Positions 10,324 to 20,600 of a DNA stretch of 64,000 nt are shown one piece after another (the stretch's first letter is position 1; every line of letters begins with the position of its first letter). A model generated the notes under the pieces. The model was not told the DNA's origin, made no database searches, and saw nothing but the letters and a program-made list of their open reading frames with translations. The position numbers were made by a program, and so were the translations under genes. Source of the stretch: Schizochytrium sp. CCTCC M209059 (lineage: Eukaryota; Sar; Bigyra; Thraustochytrida; Thraustochytriidae); the NCBI GenBank assembly GCA_000818945.1, contig KN805375.1, forward strand, positions 791,708-855,707. The letters are read 5' to 3'.

Positions 10324-11037
10324 ATGAACTTTCTCGTGGGTCTGTTGGCGGTGGTGGTGCCAGGGTTCTTGGGTCTGTACGTGGCCAAGAACGGGCACTC
10401 GAGGCTGATCACGGATGTCTTTGTAGTCTTTATCATTGGGTTCCTGGGAACGGTCTTTGTCATTTTTGAGGGCATTAATTTGATGATTTGGCCCTTTCGC
10501 CTGTTGCGAAGACTTTTGGGATTCACGCCACGACGCATGGACGCAGCTGAAGCGTCAGACCTAGCGACGGGTCGCAAGACGACGGAAAAGCGTCGCATTG
10601 TCCTGTTCGATGGTGTATGCGTGTTGTGCAACCGCTTCGGAAGGTTCGTGGTCAGCCACCTGCCTGACCCCAATGAAGTGTCCTTTGTCCCATTTCAGGA
10701 CCCTATGGCCAATCCGCATGTGAATCTGAAGCGTCTTGAGGCGGAGTTTGGCTTCAAGGAGGAGGAGCTGCAAGACCGTATTGCGGTTATCGAGGGCGAC
10801 CGCATTCTCTGGGGACCCGACGCGGTGATTGCTATTATGCAATGGTGCTATGCCCCATTTCCCCTTGCCAAGCTCGGTCTGATCGTGCCTTGGCCTATTC
10901 GCGACGCTGCGTATCTGACTGTAGCCAAGAACCGCTACCGTTGGTTTGGCACGCAGCCTCTTGATACAAATTTTGCAAAATACCTATGCCCTTACTTGTA
11001 CGTCAAGAAAGCATTCGGCGATGGCAAGCGAGACTGA
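10324..11037 (+). CDS. DCC-family (DUF393) thiol-disulfide oxidoreductase, membrane-anchored
   Basis: 237 residues from the ATG at 10324 (context ACCATGA). Two N-terminal hydrophobic helices (NFLVGLLAVVVPGFLGLYVA and VFVVFIIGFLGTVFVIFEGINLMIW) are followed by a soluble thioredoxin-like domain starting RIVLFDGVCVLCNRF. The CxxC pair is C99/C102. The DGVCxLCN signature, the VPFQD motif and the later WGPDAVI segment are those of the DCC/DUF393 family, predicted thiol-disulfide oxidoreductases whose substrates are mostly unknown. The C-terminus has KNRYRWFG, also typical. An in-frame ATG at 10024 would add 100 poorly conserved residues. Converges on the cycloisomerase gene. Confidence 0.82.
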   Translation: MNFLVGLLAVVVPGFLGLYVAKNGHSRLITDVFVVFIIGFLGTVFVIFEGINLMIWPFRLLRRLLGFTPRRMDAAEASDLATGRKTTEKRRIVLFDGVCVLCNRFGRFVVSHLPDPNEVSFVPFQDPMANPHVNLKRLEAEFGFKEEELQDRIAVIEGDRILWGPDAVIAIMQWCYAPFPLAKLGLIVPWPIRDAAYLTVAKNRYRWFGTQPLDTNFAKYLCPYLYVKKAFGDGKRD

Positions 11038-11247
11038 TCATGACGAGTCCAACCAAGAAAGGAATCCAAAAAAAAGAAAGTGCATGCTCAGCGGTGATCG
11101 GACGGGACGCAATAGGCAAGAATCACGTTAGCCATGCAAAGGGCGACTTCTCCTTTTATTTTCTCCTTTGTTTTTTTTCATATAATCTCGGAAACTCGTG
11201 GCGCGATAAGCCAACATCCGTCCATCCATCCGTCCGTCCGTCCGTCC

Positions 11248-11306
<59 letters not shown>

Positions 11307-11423
11307 AAGAAGCGGAAAAACACAGTCGCATACGTAAACGTTTAATCTCCGGTCTTTCATACTTTTTTTCTTCTTTTTTAATGAAGAACATACACGTACG
11401 CACGCCAGGCTTCCCTCACCAGA
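11038..11423. other. Tail-to-tail intergenic region
   Basis: Separates the DCC protein gene (+) from the cycloisomerase gene (-). Dominated by a long TCCG/TCTG microsatellite; poly-T tracts flank it and probably serve 3' ends on both strands. No ORF of interest apart from the repeat-coded low-complexity frames. Confidence 0.6.
11218..11306. repeat. (TCCG)n(TCTG)n compound microsatellite
   Basis: About 88 nt of perfect tetranucleotide units: a few TCCA, then TCCG units, then a long TCTG run. The clean transition suggests one unit type mutated and then expanded. Confidence 0.95.
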
Positions 11424-12347
11424 TCAGACTTTATCTTGCCAGTCCGTGACGACAAACTGCGTCACCAAATCAAGCAGAGTAAAGGCCACCATTGCGGCGG
11501 CAAAGGCGCTCTCGACGGTACGACGGAGAGACCAATGCTTTGACGAGTCTATCGACTCGTCGAGGCCATAGACCATGGGAAAGCTAGGAACAAAGTAGCA
11601 AGAGTAGCACAACGCGCCCCAGGTCAATGCCCAGTCCATGTCCTTGTACGCAAAGAGGTCTTCGATCGCCTCCATCGTGGTTGCCTTGATCTCGCCCCAG
11701 GCAAACAAGAAAGAGGACGCAAGGACTGCAAAGCCCTGAGCAATCGTAGAGTCGCGGACCACAGGCGCCGTGCGAAACATCCGAATGAACACCACAGAGC
11801 ATGCGTGGTAGGTGATGAAAAAGTACCACCCATGCATGTACATCATGACGGGCACAACCTGGATGCCCTTGCCGACGTGAATGCTGTCAAAGTTCCAGCT
11901 GAGGTGCGTGAAGGCGTACTTCATGCCGAGCACGTCAAAGAAGTACTCGGTGAAAAAGTACGACGCCTCAAAGGTGAAAATGGCGATCCACACGGAGAAC
12001 TTGAACCAATACGTTTGGTACCAGGGCTTATTTGTCGGGCAATAAAGCAGAGGAACGAGGATGTTGGGCGCTGCAATGACCAAAGTGGCCAGAATGTTAC
12101 CCAAATCGCCGACGAGCAAGTGCACACCAGAAAAGCACCACGCACCGAAGAGTGCGGCCCACACCGGTGAGTACGCAATATAGAACTTTTCCATCCATGC
12201 TTTTTCAGGGTTCTCCGAGAACAGCCTCCATTCTGCGTCCTTCGTCGCATGCTTGCTTGCGTCTACGCTGCCACTGCTAATGCTGCTCGCAGCGTTGCCA
12301 TCAGCCTTGGCAACGCTCGCAGCGCCTTTGCGTTGTCGCACCGTCAT
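11424..12347 (-). CDS. CPI1: Cycloeucalenol cycloisomerase
   Basis: 307-residue integral membrane enzyme that opens the cyclopropane ring of cycloeucalenol to give obtusifoliol in the cycloartenol route of sterol synthesis, in the ER. A Ser/Ala-rich N-terminus precedes the family block EWRLFSENPEKAWMEKFYIAYSPVW (residues about 39-63). Then come roughly eight hydrophobic segments with the family-type motifs KPWYQTYWFKFSVWI, FFTEYFFDVLGMKYAF, MYMHGWYFFITYHACSV and a final FTLLDLVTQFVV. Length matches plant CPI1 (about 280) with an added N-terminal tail. Single exon; ATG at 12347. It diverges from the kinase fusion gene across a region rich in repeated promoter motifs. Confidence 0.9.
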   Translation of the reverse strand: MTVRQRKGAASVAKADGNAASSISSGSVDASKHATKDAEWRLFSENPEKAWMEKFYIAYSPVWAALFGAWCFSGVHLLVGDLGNILATLVIAAPNILVPLLYCPTNKPWYQTYWFKFSVWIAIFTFEASYFFTEYFFDVLGMKYAFTHLSWNFDSIHVGKGIQVVPVMMYMHGWYFFITYHACSVVFIRMFRTAPVVRDSTIAQGFAVLASSFLFAWGEIKATTMEAIEDLFAYKDMDWALTWGALCYSCYFVPSFPMVYGLDESIDSSKHWSLRRTVESAFAAAMVAFTLLDLVTQFVVTDWQDKV

Positions 12348-12998
12348 GGCTTACTCCGGCTGGAGCTGACCAGGACCTCGTCTCCTCCCGTCGCTGGTGT
12401 CTGTCGCCAATCACCCTGAACCAGCTTTGCGCTCTGCTCATCGACCTCGCGCGCCGTCGTTGCAGGGCAGTCAGTGCCGGCGGCACACAAGTAAGTGTTC
12501 GCGTCCTCATCGACGCCTTCCTTGGCGCAAGCGCAATCATCATCGCGCCGCCATTAAGGCGGGACCCTTCCCAGCCACACTTGCGCAGTGCCTTTTTCCC
12601 ACTTCCCAGGACTCCTTGCAAGTGGAAATACATTAAGGCGGGTGGTCCGCAAGTGAATCTCTCCGCATTCCGCACTTGCACGCGCCGCGCTGGCTAGCGG
12701 CGCGATTAAGGTGGCCTACGGAATAGTTCCACTTGCAAGGCGGCGGTTCCCCCCTTGTGGGGCGGGACGCACCATGGGCGAACGGTTAAGGCGGTGCCCG
12801 CGCAAGTGGAGAATGGCGCGCGGTTTCACTTGCGGGAAGGGCGCGGAAAAGAAAGAAGCGCGAGGAGCAAAACCGGGACTTCGAGCCCGCTCAATCGAGC
12901 CCGCGCGGGCGACGGCGCCCGTCCCTGCCGCTGTGCGATTTGAAAATTGGCATCACAGCTGCCGGACCCACGCACGCAAGACAGACGAGACGCCCGCC
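12348..12998. promoter_or_regulatory. Divergent promoter with repeated CACTTGC and TTAAGGYGG modules
   Basis: The 12.55-12.83 kb part holds CACTTGC or its complement GCAAGTG at 12578, 12618, 12649, 12673, 12730, 12802 and 12827, and TTAAGGCGG/TTAAGGTGG at 12554, 12633, 12706 and 12786. Both motif types alternate at roughly 70-80 nt spacing. Motif density this high is not seen elsewhere in the window by eye. The block lies closer to the kinase gene (12999) than to CPI1 (start 12347) and could serve either. The kinase frame stays open back to 12711, but only via a GTG codon, which supports treating the block as non-coding. Confidence 0.65.
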
Positions 12999-13209
12999 AT
13001 GGACGCGGACGCGGGCGAGAGACGCGCGGCGGAGAAGGCGGGGAGTTGGCGCGAAGAAGAGGCCAGGGGATGCGGCGCGGAGGCCGCGGGAGAAATGGCC
13101 AAGGACAGGTCAGACGGCGGGGCGCAAGTCGTCGTGCGTGACGGCTGGGGTTCGCCCCATCAGGTCGCGTTGGCCAGGGGCCCCGTAACTCCTCTCTCTG
13201 TGCCGCCCT

Positions 13210-13249
<40 letters not shown>

Positions 13250-16200
13250 GTCGTCACCACTTCCTCCACTTCTTCCTGCTGGTGCTAGTGCTGCTGGTGC
13301 TGCTGGTGCTGATGCTGACGATAAGAATGGTGACGGGAAAGATGTCATTTACATGCCGAAGATCCCCGCTGCGCCAGCAGCAGCAACAGCAGCAGCAACA
13401 GCCAGCAGCGCTGCCACAGCCAGCGGCAGTGGGCTGCTGAAAATGTTGCATAAATTCAGACGCAAGTCGCACGAGCCGTACCAGGCGTCGGCGTCGAAAT
13501 CTTCCTCGTCGACATCGCGCACCTCACCCAATTCAAAGATCAGGCGCAACAGCACTCTGCCATTTCTCTCCCGACCGAGTTTGCAAACCTCGCACTGGTA
13601 TCATGGCCACTCATATAAGAAAGAGTACGACGAGCCTGGAATAGAAGACTCGATTCCGAACAGCAAAGATGCCGCAAGTGAGAATCTGGCCAAGCGTACC
13701 GCCAAGAGCAACGAGGAAGAGCCAATTGTCATCGGCTCATTCCGGGAGGTCCAAAAATTCTGGCTGCGGTCGAATTGCCCCTCGACCAGGCAAGCAGATA
13801 CAGACATTCCGCTGCATTTGCGGCGCGGCGCGTGGCCGTGCACGCCGACGCCATGCTCGCTAGATCTTTGCGAGGACGCACGCAAGGTCTTTGTCCACGT
13901 CCTGTACGAGCTTATCCTGTCTCTGCTCCTTTTGCCCAAGCCCGTCGCCGCCAAACTCATGGCAAGTCAAACAAAAGACGAAAAGAGACGGCTTATCAAG
14001 CAGCATCGCAAGATGTGGACGCAACGCAGCGAAGACTACACCATTCGCAGAAACGTCTCGAACGAGCAGCCGGGCTCCTCGCGCCTACCGACGCATGGCC
14101 TCAAATCATCATTTTCCTCGTCGAAAATATCGGTATCGTCGTCTTCGTCATCGTCGTCTTCGATGTCTTTGCGGTCCAAGGACTCTCAGCAGGGCATCAA
14201 GCTGGACACGGGCATGCCACTGGCGGACTTTGAAAGTGTGCTCTGTGAATCCTTGGTGCGGCTTCGTACCGCGGATCGCATCGCGTTGCAGCAGTTTGTG
14301 ACGCAGAACGGCCAGGCGCTTTTTGAGATGCTCAACTTTTGCGCGTTTCGGAAACCCTGCGGCGAAGAGGAAATGGCTGTGATCGCTCGGAGTCTGCAGT
14401 GTCTGGATCGCATCACCGATAACAATGTCGGCATTGGCTTGGTACTTCGCTTTCCAACAACATTGGTCACGCTCGCGCTCTGTGCGCGCTGCGAGCTTCT
14501 GCCGTCACATGACGGCAAGGAAACGCCGTATCTGCACGTGGAGAGCGTCAAGAACGCCATTCTCTCTCTTAGCATGCTCGTCCGCCTCCTGTGGGGTCTG
14601 CGCGGGGGTTCGCGCGTGCTGATGCAAGGTAAGTGTCATTGGGCAAAGGGAGAGGAGGAAAAAAACGTAGAGGAAGAAGAAGGCAAAGAGGGTGGTGAAT
14701 GTGGATCTAACGTTGCTCGTCTTTTCGATGAATTGGCTCTCTTGCCACTCGCAGCACTGGAGGAAACGGCGGTAATTCGCCATTGCGCAGGAGGCGCACT
14801 CTACTTGTTCAAACACGACTACGAGAATGCCTCGCTTGCAAACGATTGTCCATGCATCCTGGTTGAACTCTGTCTTGTAATTTTCACTTTCCTCAACTCG
14901 CTCATCGAGCTTGAAGATGTGATCCAGAGGAGAGATGCCATTCGCGTGGACATTCACAGATTGCAACTTATGCTGGATGCCTCAAAGCTCGCTTCGCGCA
15001 CCGCCAAAACGACATGGACGAAGTTGCACAAAGGCAAATCGCTACGCGTGTATCTGCAAGAGCTAGAGACGCAGCTCGAGATATTTCGCGTGCGCGAGGG
15101 CCGCGACCTTAGTCTCATTGTCGAAAAGGATACGGACAACTTTGGCGCCAAGTCCTGGCCCCTGCCACCGCCGCCGCCGCCGCGGCCGGAAAAGCTCATG
15201 CATTCCAAAGGTAAACTCAAAACCCACGCAAAAGAGACTGCTTTCTCTTCGCGATCGTCACCTCCCGAGCGCCCGAGGCCCGCGCCAACCAAGACGAACC
15301 GACGTGGACAGCGTCAGACACAAGATCACCCCCAGCGTCGTCCAGGCCCAGATTCTTCATCGCCACCTCCTCCTCTACCACTGGTGCCCGCGGTGTCACG
15401 TACGCGTGCGTTTTCGCGGCCCGCGAGACTAAGCAATGCCCCACCGCGAGCACCCACTTCTGCGGATGCGCATGCCATAAAGCGTGCCCACTCAAACCGA
15501 GAGCCACTGGATGATGCACGCGCGCCAGCCAAACCCGAAGGAAATGCTCGTAACCGTTCTTCGAGCCTAGGTTGCAGCAGAACAAAAGGCGTTGTGGAGA
15601 GCACATTGAAGAACCCTATCTTGCCTCTCGTTGGCAGGAGCCTCCAGGGCGTGACCTCAGCGCAGCGAAAGAAGCGAAGACAGCCCCCCCCACCTCGACC
15701 TTTGCGACCCACGGCATCATTCTCTTCCACCTCGTCCGCGTCTTCGTCGTCCTCTGCGTCGTCGATACCGACTTCATCCAATGCAAGAGCAGTAGCCTCT
15801 GCAGCCGCGGCAGCGGCACGTAAGCGCATGCCCATCCGTCGAACACGGTCTCTTCGCGAAGATCAACAGGGGCAGGCGCGGCAGTCAGAAGATACCTCGA
15901 ACGCAAGCAGTGCAGCCGCCATTGCAAAGGACACGAAAGAGAATCAGCTTGTCACACACAACGAGGCGAGGGCTGCGACAGATAAAGCGAACGGAACCAG
16001 ATCGCCCCCTGTCGTACACTCTCGGGACGCGGAGCGGTGGATGGCCGTGGTTCAACTGCTGATACGTGCTGATTTGGCCAACTACAAGGATGCCTTTTAT
16101 GACGAAGGCTTTGACACGATCGAGCGGGTCCGCGAGATGGACGCCGAGGATTTCTCTGCGCTCAAGATGAAGCGCGGTCACGCCAAGTCCTTGCGAAAGG

Positions 16201-17321
16201 CGCTCAAAACCATGACTGACGCCCTCGTGCGCCCTCGTGCGCCGGAGAGGTGGCCCGGTACAAACGCGACCGCGTCGCTGGCGCCGCGAAACACATCCGA
16301 CGCGAACTTTTCGATGTCGAGAAATGGCGACAAAGCTTCGGAGTCAGACGGTCCACGTCGCTGGTCGCGGCCCTTTGGCTTCAAGGTGATTCCGCACGCG
16401 GCGCTCATGCTGCACGGACTTATCGGACGAGGTTCTTTTGGGGATGTGCATCTCTGCGAGTACCAGGGAGGACAGTGCGTTGCGAAAAAGATTTTGCGTG
16501 TTCCCGAGGGTAGCGAGGAAGAGGAGAATCCGTCGCTGTTAACCAACGAGGTGATTCTTCGTGAAGCGGAAACCATGGAAATGTGCAAGAATCACCCGCA
16601 TGTTGTGACGCTTTTTGGCGTATGCCTGGACTCACCGCATAGCCTCTTGCTCATCAGTGAGCTTTGCGAGCGCGGGAGCCTCTACGAAGCGGTGGTGCAA
16701 CCTGCGGTGTCGGCGTTCAGCTTTGTACAGACCCTTGTCCTTGCACGGCAGGGTGTTTCTGGCCTTGTGCATTTGCACTCTCTCGATGTCGTGCATCGCG
16801 ATATCGCGGCGCGCAACTTTTTGCTCGACTCGCGGGGCATTGTCAAAGTCTGTGACTTTGGTTTGGCCAAGATCAAACCAAGCCATCGCAATGGATCGCT
16901 CGAGCACTCTGCCGGGGCGTCGCGGAGAGTGAATCCCCTCCGATGGGCCGCGCCGGAAAGTCTAAGGGATCACGAATACTCTGCGGCATCAGACGTTTAC
17001 ATGTGCGGCGTCTTTCTCTGGGAATTGTGGATGCGAAAGCAGCCATTTCCCCACTTGGATGATGTACGGGCGGCGCTGCAGGTAGTTGCTGGCCAGCGAC
17101 CGCATATTGACGCTGCGCACCGCGCGGAGCGCCCTGAGCTCGTGGATTTGTGTGAGCGATGCTGGCGCGCAGAGCCTGCGGAGAGGCCGACCATGGTTGA
17201 GGTACTCGCCACGCTTCGTTCCTTACAGAACAAATACAGCACGGAGAATGTGGCGAACCCAAACGCGGCGACGCCGGAAGTGCCGCCGCGACCGGGCCAC
17301 CGGTACAGGGATGGCCTGTGA
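12999..17321 (+). CDS. GBD/FH3-like armadillo + SAM + tyrosine-kinase-like protein kinase fusion
   Basis: About 1398 residues if the 126-nt intron at 14629-14754 is removed. Order: low-complexity N-terminus with a poly-Pro run (13207-13247); a formin-type GTPase-binding/FH3-like helical region (about 13870-15130, with ADFESVLCESLVRLRTAD and KNAILSLSMLVRLLWGL); Ser/Pro/Arg-rich linker; a SAM domain (16039-16210, RWMAVVQLLIRADLANYKDA); and a kinase domain (16400-17230). Kinase motifs are complete: GRGSFGDV loop, VAKK lysine, HRDIAARN catalytic loop, DFG, APE and a late RP(T/M) segment. HRDIAARN resembles tyrosine kinases, while overall it fits the TKL group. I start at ATG 12999 (GCCATGG); the frame is open upstream only from a GTG. 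It may couple Rho-type GTPase signals to phosphorylation; that role is inference. Confidence 0.82.
14629..14754 (+). other. Probable 126-nt in-frame intron in the kinase fusion gene
   Basis: Donor G|GTAAGTGT at 14629, a CTAAC branch-point-like element near 14708, and a pyrimidine-rich acceptor CTCGCAG ending at 14754. Length is divisible by three and contains no stop, so the ORF reads through. The read-through peptide is Glu/Gly-rich and interrupts the predicted helical repeat region, whereas removal (phase 1) joins SRVLMQ to ALEETAVI smoothly. Confidence 0.72.
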
Positions 17322-17685
17322 TTTCATCGCGAGATGTGTAGCCTATCATTTATAAACCAGTACTTTTCTTTTAATCGCCAAATCAATCGAAACGAGAAGA
17401 AAAATTGAACGTACGAGACGGAGAAAAGACTATCATCTTCACGTATCGTCCGTTTGCCGAAAAAAGAAGCGAGCCAAAAGGCCATTGTTCTTTCTGCTGC
17501 ACAAACGCAGAGAGACAAGAAGAGAATTGAATGTGCATCTTCTTGTATCGGTCGGCAAAGCGAAGTCTCTTTCAAGAGGAAAAGTCATACTCTACCTCCT
17601 CACGCCGGCAGAGAAAGATCGAAACAACGGGGAAACTCGAATCGAAGAGTGTACAGATCAATTACATGGAAATGGCCTTGAGAAA
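17322..17685. other. Tail-to-tail intergenic region
   Basis: 364 nt between the stops of the kinase fusion (+) and the SLC12 transporter (-). Comparatively A-rich; no ORF with a recognisable product. Probably the overlapping 3' UTRs. Confidence 0.6.
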
Positions 17686-20600
17686 CTAGCAGATAAAAGT
17701 GAGAACGTTTTCGTTGTTGCCGCGCATCATAATGGTAGGCGGCAGGCCGCTTGAGAGCATCTCAAGCCATGACATGTAAAGACCAACGGAAATACCCGTC
17801 TCGGGGATGGGCAAAGTGACAAAAACCATGCTGGTTTGCGGGCCAGAAGAGTACGAGCGCATCGTCTCGACAAGACGGAGAGTTTGGTGCGTCTTTGCGC
17901 GCTCTTGCGGTGAGAGGTCGTCCATCTTGATGTGACTGAGCTGCTCGAACTCCTCCACAGTCTCATCGGATGCCCGGCTGGCGAGATTCGTTTCAACAGC
18001 CTCGACGTGAGCGTCGATGCGGAACTTTTGCAAAAGATGGACCATGCGAAACTCGGTCTTTTGCAACTTGGAAGTCTCGTTGACATTGTAGTTGGTGACG
18101 GTGAGCACGCGCAAGCGCTGGGAAGAACGCAAGACGCGGTTCTCCTTGAGAAGATGCGGAATGAGCATCGTCAGGCCGCCGTCATCAGAGACCCACCAGA
18201 CATCGATTGTGTCGCCTTGCAGGCTCGTCCGCGGGCAGCGCACGGGGCGGCCTAGCGCCGTCGGGGAGATGTTGCCTGCCTCGCAGTCTTCGAGGGCAGT
18301 CGAGTTCGTGGCAGCGACTGCTGCGGTCGACGCGTTGCCTGCATCGGGCGTCGCGCTGGAATCGCCCATCTCAAGATCAGGCTGCGATTGCGACGATCGA
18401 ATGCAGCACGAGGAAATGGGAAGTCCGAGGAACTCTTGCGGGGCCGACACGGTGTCGACGTTAAAGACGTCCTCGTCATCGCGCAAGATCATGAGACCCA
18501 TGTTGGAAGCGAGAGTAATACGAATCATTTGCTCGTACTCGCGGATGCTCGCCGGGGTGTCATTCCGCCAGTTTTTCTTGAAGCCGAGAACAACGGTATT
18601 GGGCCGCATGCGGCCAATGCCTGCACACTGGACAAGGTTCTGGAAACCATCGATGAGAGAGTCGCCGACGACAGCCTCGAAGAATGCGTTTTCGCAGCGA
18701 GGCGCACCCCAGGTTCCACGACGGGTAAGAAAGTCCTCGCCGGCCTGACGACGCTGCTGCACGGTAGAGAGACGCATCGCAAGGCGGGAGGCGAGCTCGA
18801 GGTGCTGGCCAAGCTTGTCGTCGTCGTCGCCGAGCAGAGGTTCCTTCTCCGCATCCGAGCCCGTGGAGCCCTTGCTGTTCGAGGCAGGGCGCGCACGAGC
18901 AGCAGAGGCATTACCGGACTCTTCGAGGGAGAGAGAGATGTCGTCCTCGTCGTACTCCTCCTCCTCGTCAGATGTCTCGTCGCCCTCTGCAATGTTGGCG
19001 AGGTGCTGATCCTGGGGCGTGGGCTGCTGCTCGCCAGTAATGGGCGCGCCCGGGACGCGAGTAGCCGCATCACGGTGCACGGTGGCAAGAGTGGAATCAA
19101 CAATGACGTCACCACAGATCATGATGCCACCGCCCTTTTTCAGAAGCGAAGTGAACTTGATGAGTCCCGGGCGCTTGTCGGCGTCGCCGCTCATGACGAG
19201 AAACTGAGGACGGAAAGTCTTGACGTGGTCGCGGCCGACGCGCTGGAGCTCCTCCATCTTCTTGAGCGTGCTAAAGTACTTGCGGGCCTCTCCGGCAGCG
19301 CCCCAGTTGACTTCAGGGTCGAGCCACACAAGGTAACCGTGGAGAAGTGCAGCAACGACGACTGTAATGATAGAAGTGAGGTAATCCATCATGAACATGA
19401 CGACAATGCAGAGCAAAAAGCCAAAGAGCGAGAGCCACTTGTTGTAGTATTTGAAGGAAGGTCGCCAGCCCGGGTAATGCGCCATCGAAGAGGCAAAGCA
19501 TGCATAGTTGGTGAAAGCATACGAGACCATGAAAAAGTTGGAAATGAGCGGCGCAATGACATCGAGAGAACCAATGAGCACACATCCACACGTGATGACA
19601 AAGGTGAGAAGGTAGGCGCGCACGGGCTCGTTGCTGGGGCCGCGGCCCTTGCCAAAGTAGTTGAACCAAGGCCAAGGAAAGAGCTTGTCGGAGGCGACAC
19701 TCTGGAGAATGCGGGGGGCACCAACGAGCGAAGCAAGAGCCGAACTGAGCGTGGCTGCAAAGACGCCCAGGTAGAGAAGCGGCGACCAAATGCTCATGTT
19801 CTCCATGATAAGCTTATTGAAGAGAAGTCCGCCTGCGGGAATGAATCCCGTGCTGGAAGCAGTGTCCATGTTCTCACAATAGTTCTCGCCAGGGGCGTCG
19901 CTGCAAGCGAGGTTGGCCGTGCCGACAACAATGACGAGAAAAATGTAAGAGAGAAAGGTGACAGAGATTGCTGCGAGGGTGCCCTTTGGAATGGCGGAGC
20001 TGGGGTCCTTGAGATCACCCGAGAGATTGGCGCCTGCCATGACACCGGTGGCCGCGGGGAAGAAGACCGCAAAGACAGTGAAAAAGTCCTGCGGTTTGCC
20101 CGGGGTGGCTGGATCGGGGACAAAGGTGGGGCCAGAGTTGCGCGAGGCAAAACCGACAAAGCCGGCCTCCATGTTGGAGGCATCGTCCGGGATCGCCGGG
20201 AAGAAGGCACCAATAACGACCGAGGCCATGGAGAGTAGCAGCGTCACGAGCAAGCCGATCTGGCACTTGGCGTACCATGACACGCCGACGAGCGAGACGA
20301 GCAAAAGGATGACTGTGGTACCGAGGCCAATAATGCGGATGTCGTTGAGCTCGGAGCCGGTAAAGTAGTCACCAGAGGCATCGAGGATGAGCGCTGATAC
20401 GGACTCTGCAAAGCCGATCACATAGAGAGAGGTGGCGACGGCCTGTGCGAGGAAGAAGAGCACGCCAATGGGGCCGCCAAAGATGGGTCCCAGAGCGCGC
20501 GAGATGAGAAAGTAGACGCCGCCACCCTTGACCTCACCATTGGTGCAAATGGCGCAGAGGGAGAGCGCCGTGATGGTGGTAACGACCTTAGAGGCGAAGA

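Noticed and set aside
8793..11306. Search for tRNA or rRNA genes near the microsatellites and across the window
   Set aside because: No convincing B-box with paired A-box or acceptor stem was found by eye anywhere. A covariance-model scan (tRNAscan-SE, Infernal) would be decisive.
12711..12998. N-terminal extension of the kinase fusion
   Set aside because: The frame is open only from a GTG, and it runs through the repeated promoter motifs; the ATG at 12999 has a good context.
18388..20238. 616-codon + strand ORF
   Set aside because: It lies entirely antisense to the SLC12 coding region, has a charged, domain-free composition and follows the mirrored codon pattern. The minus-strand frame has unmistakable transporter motifs.
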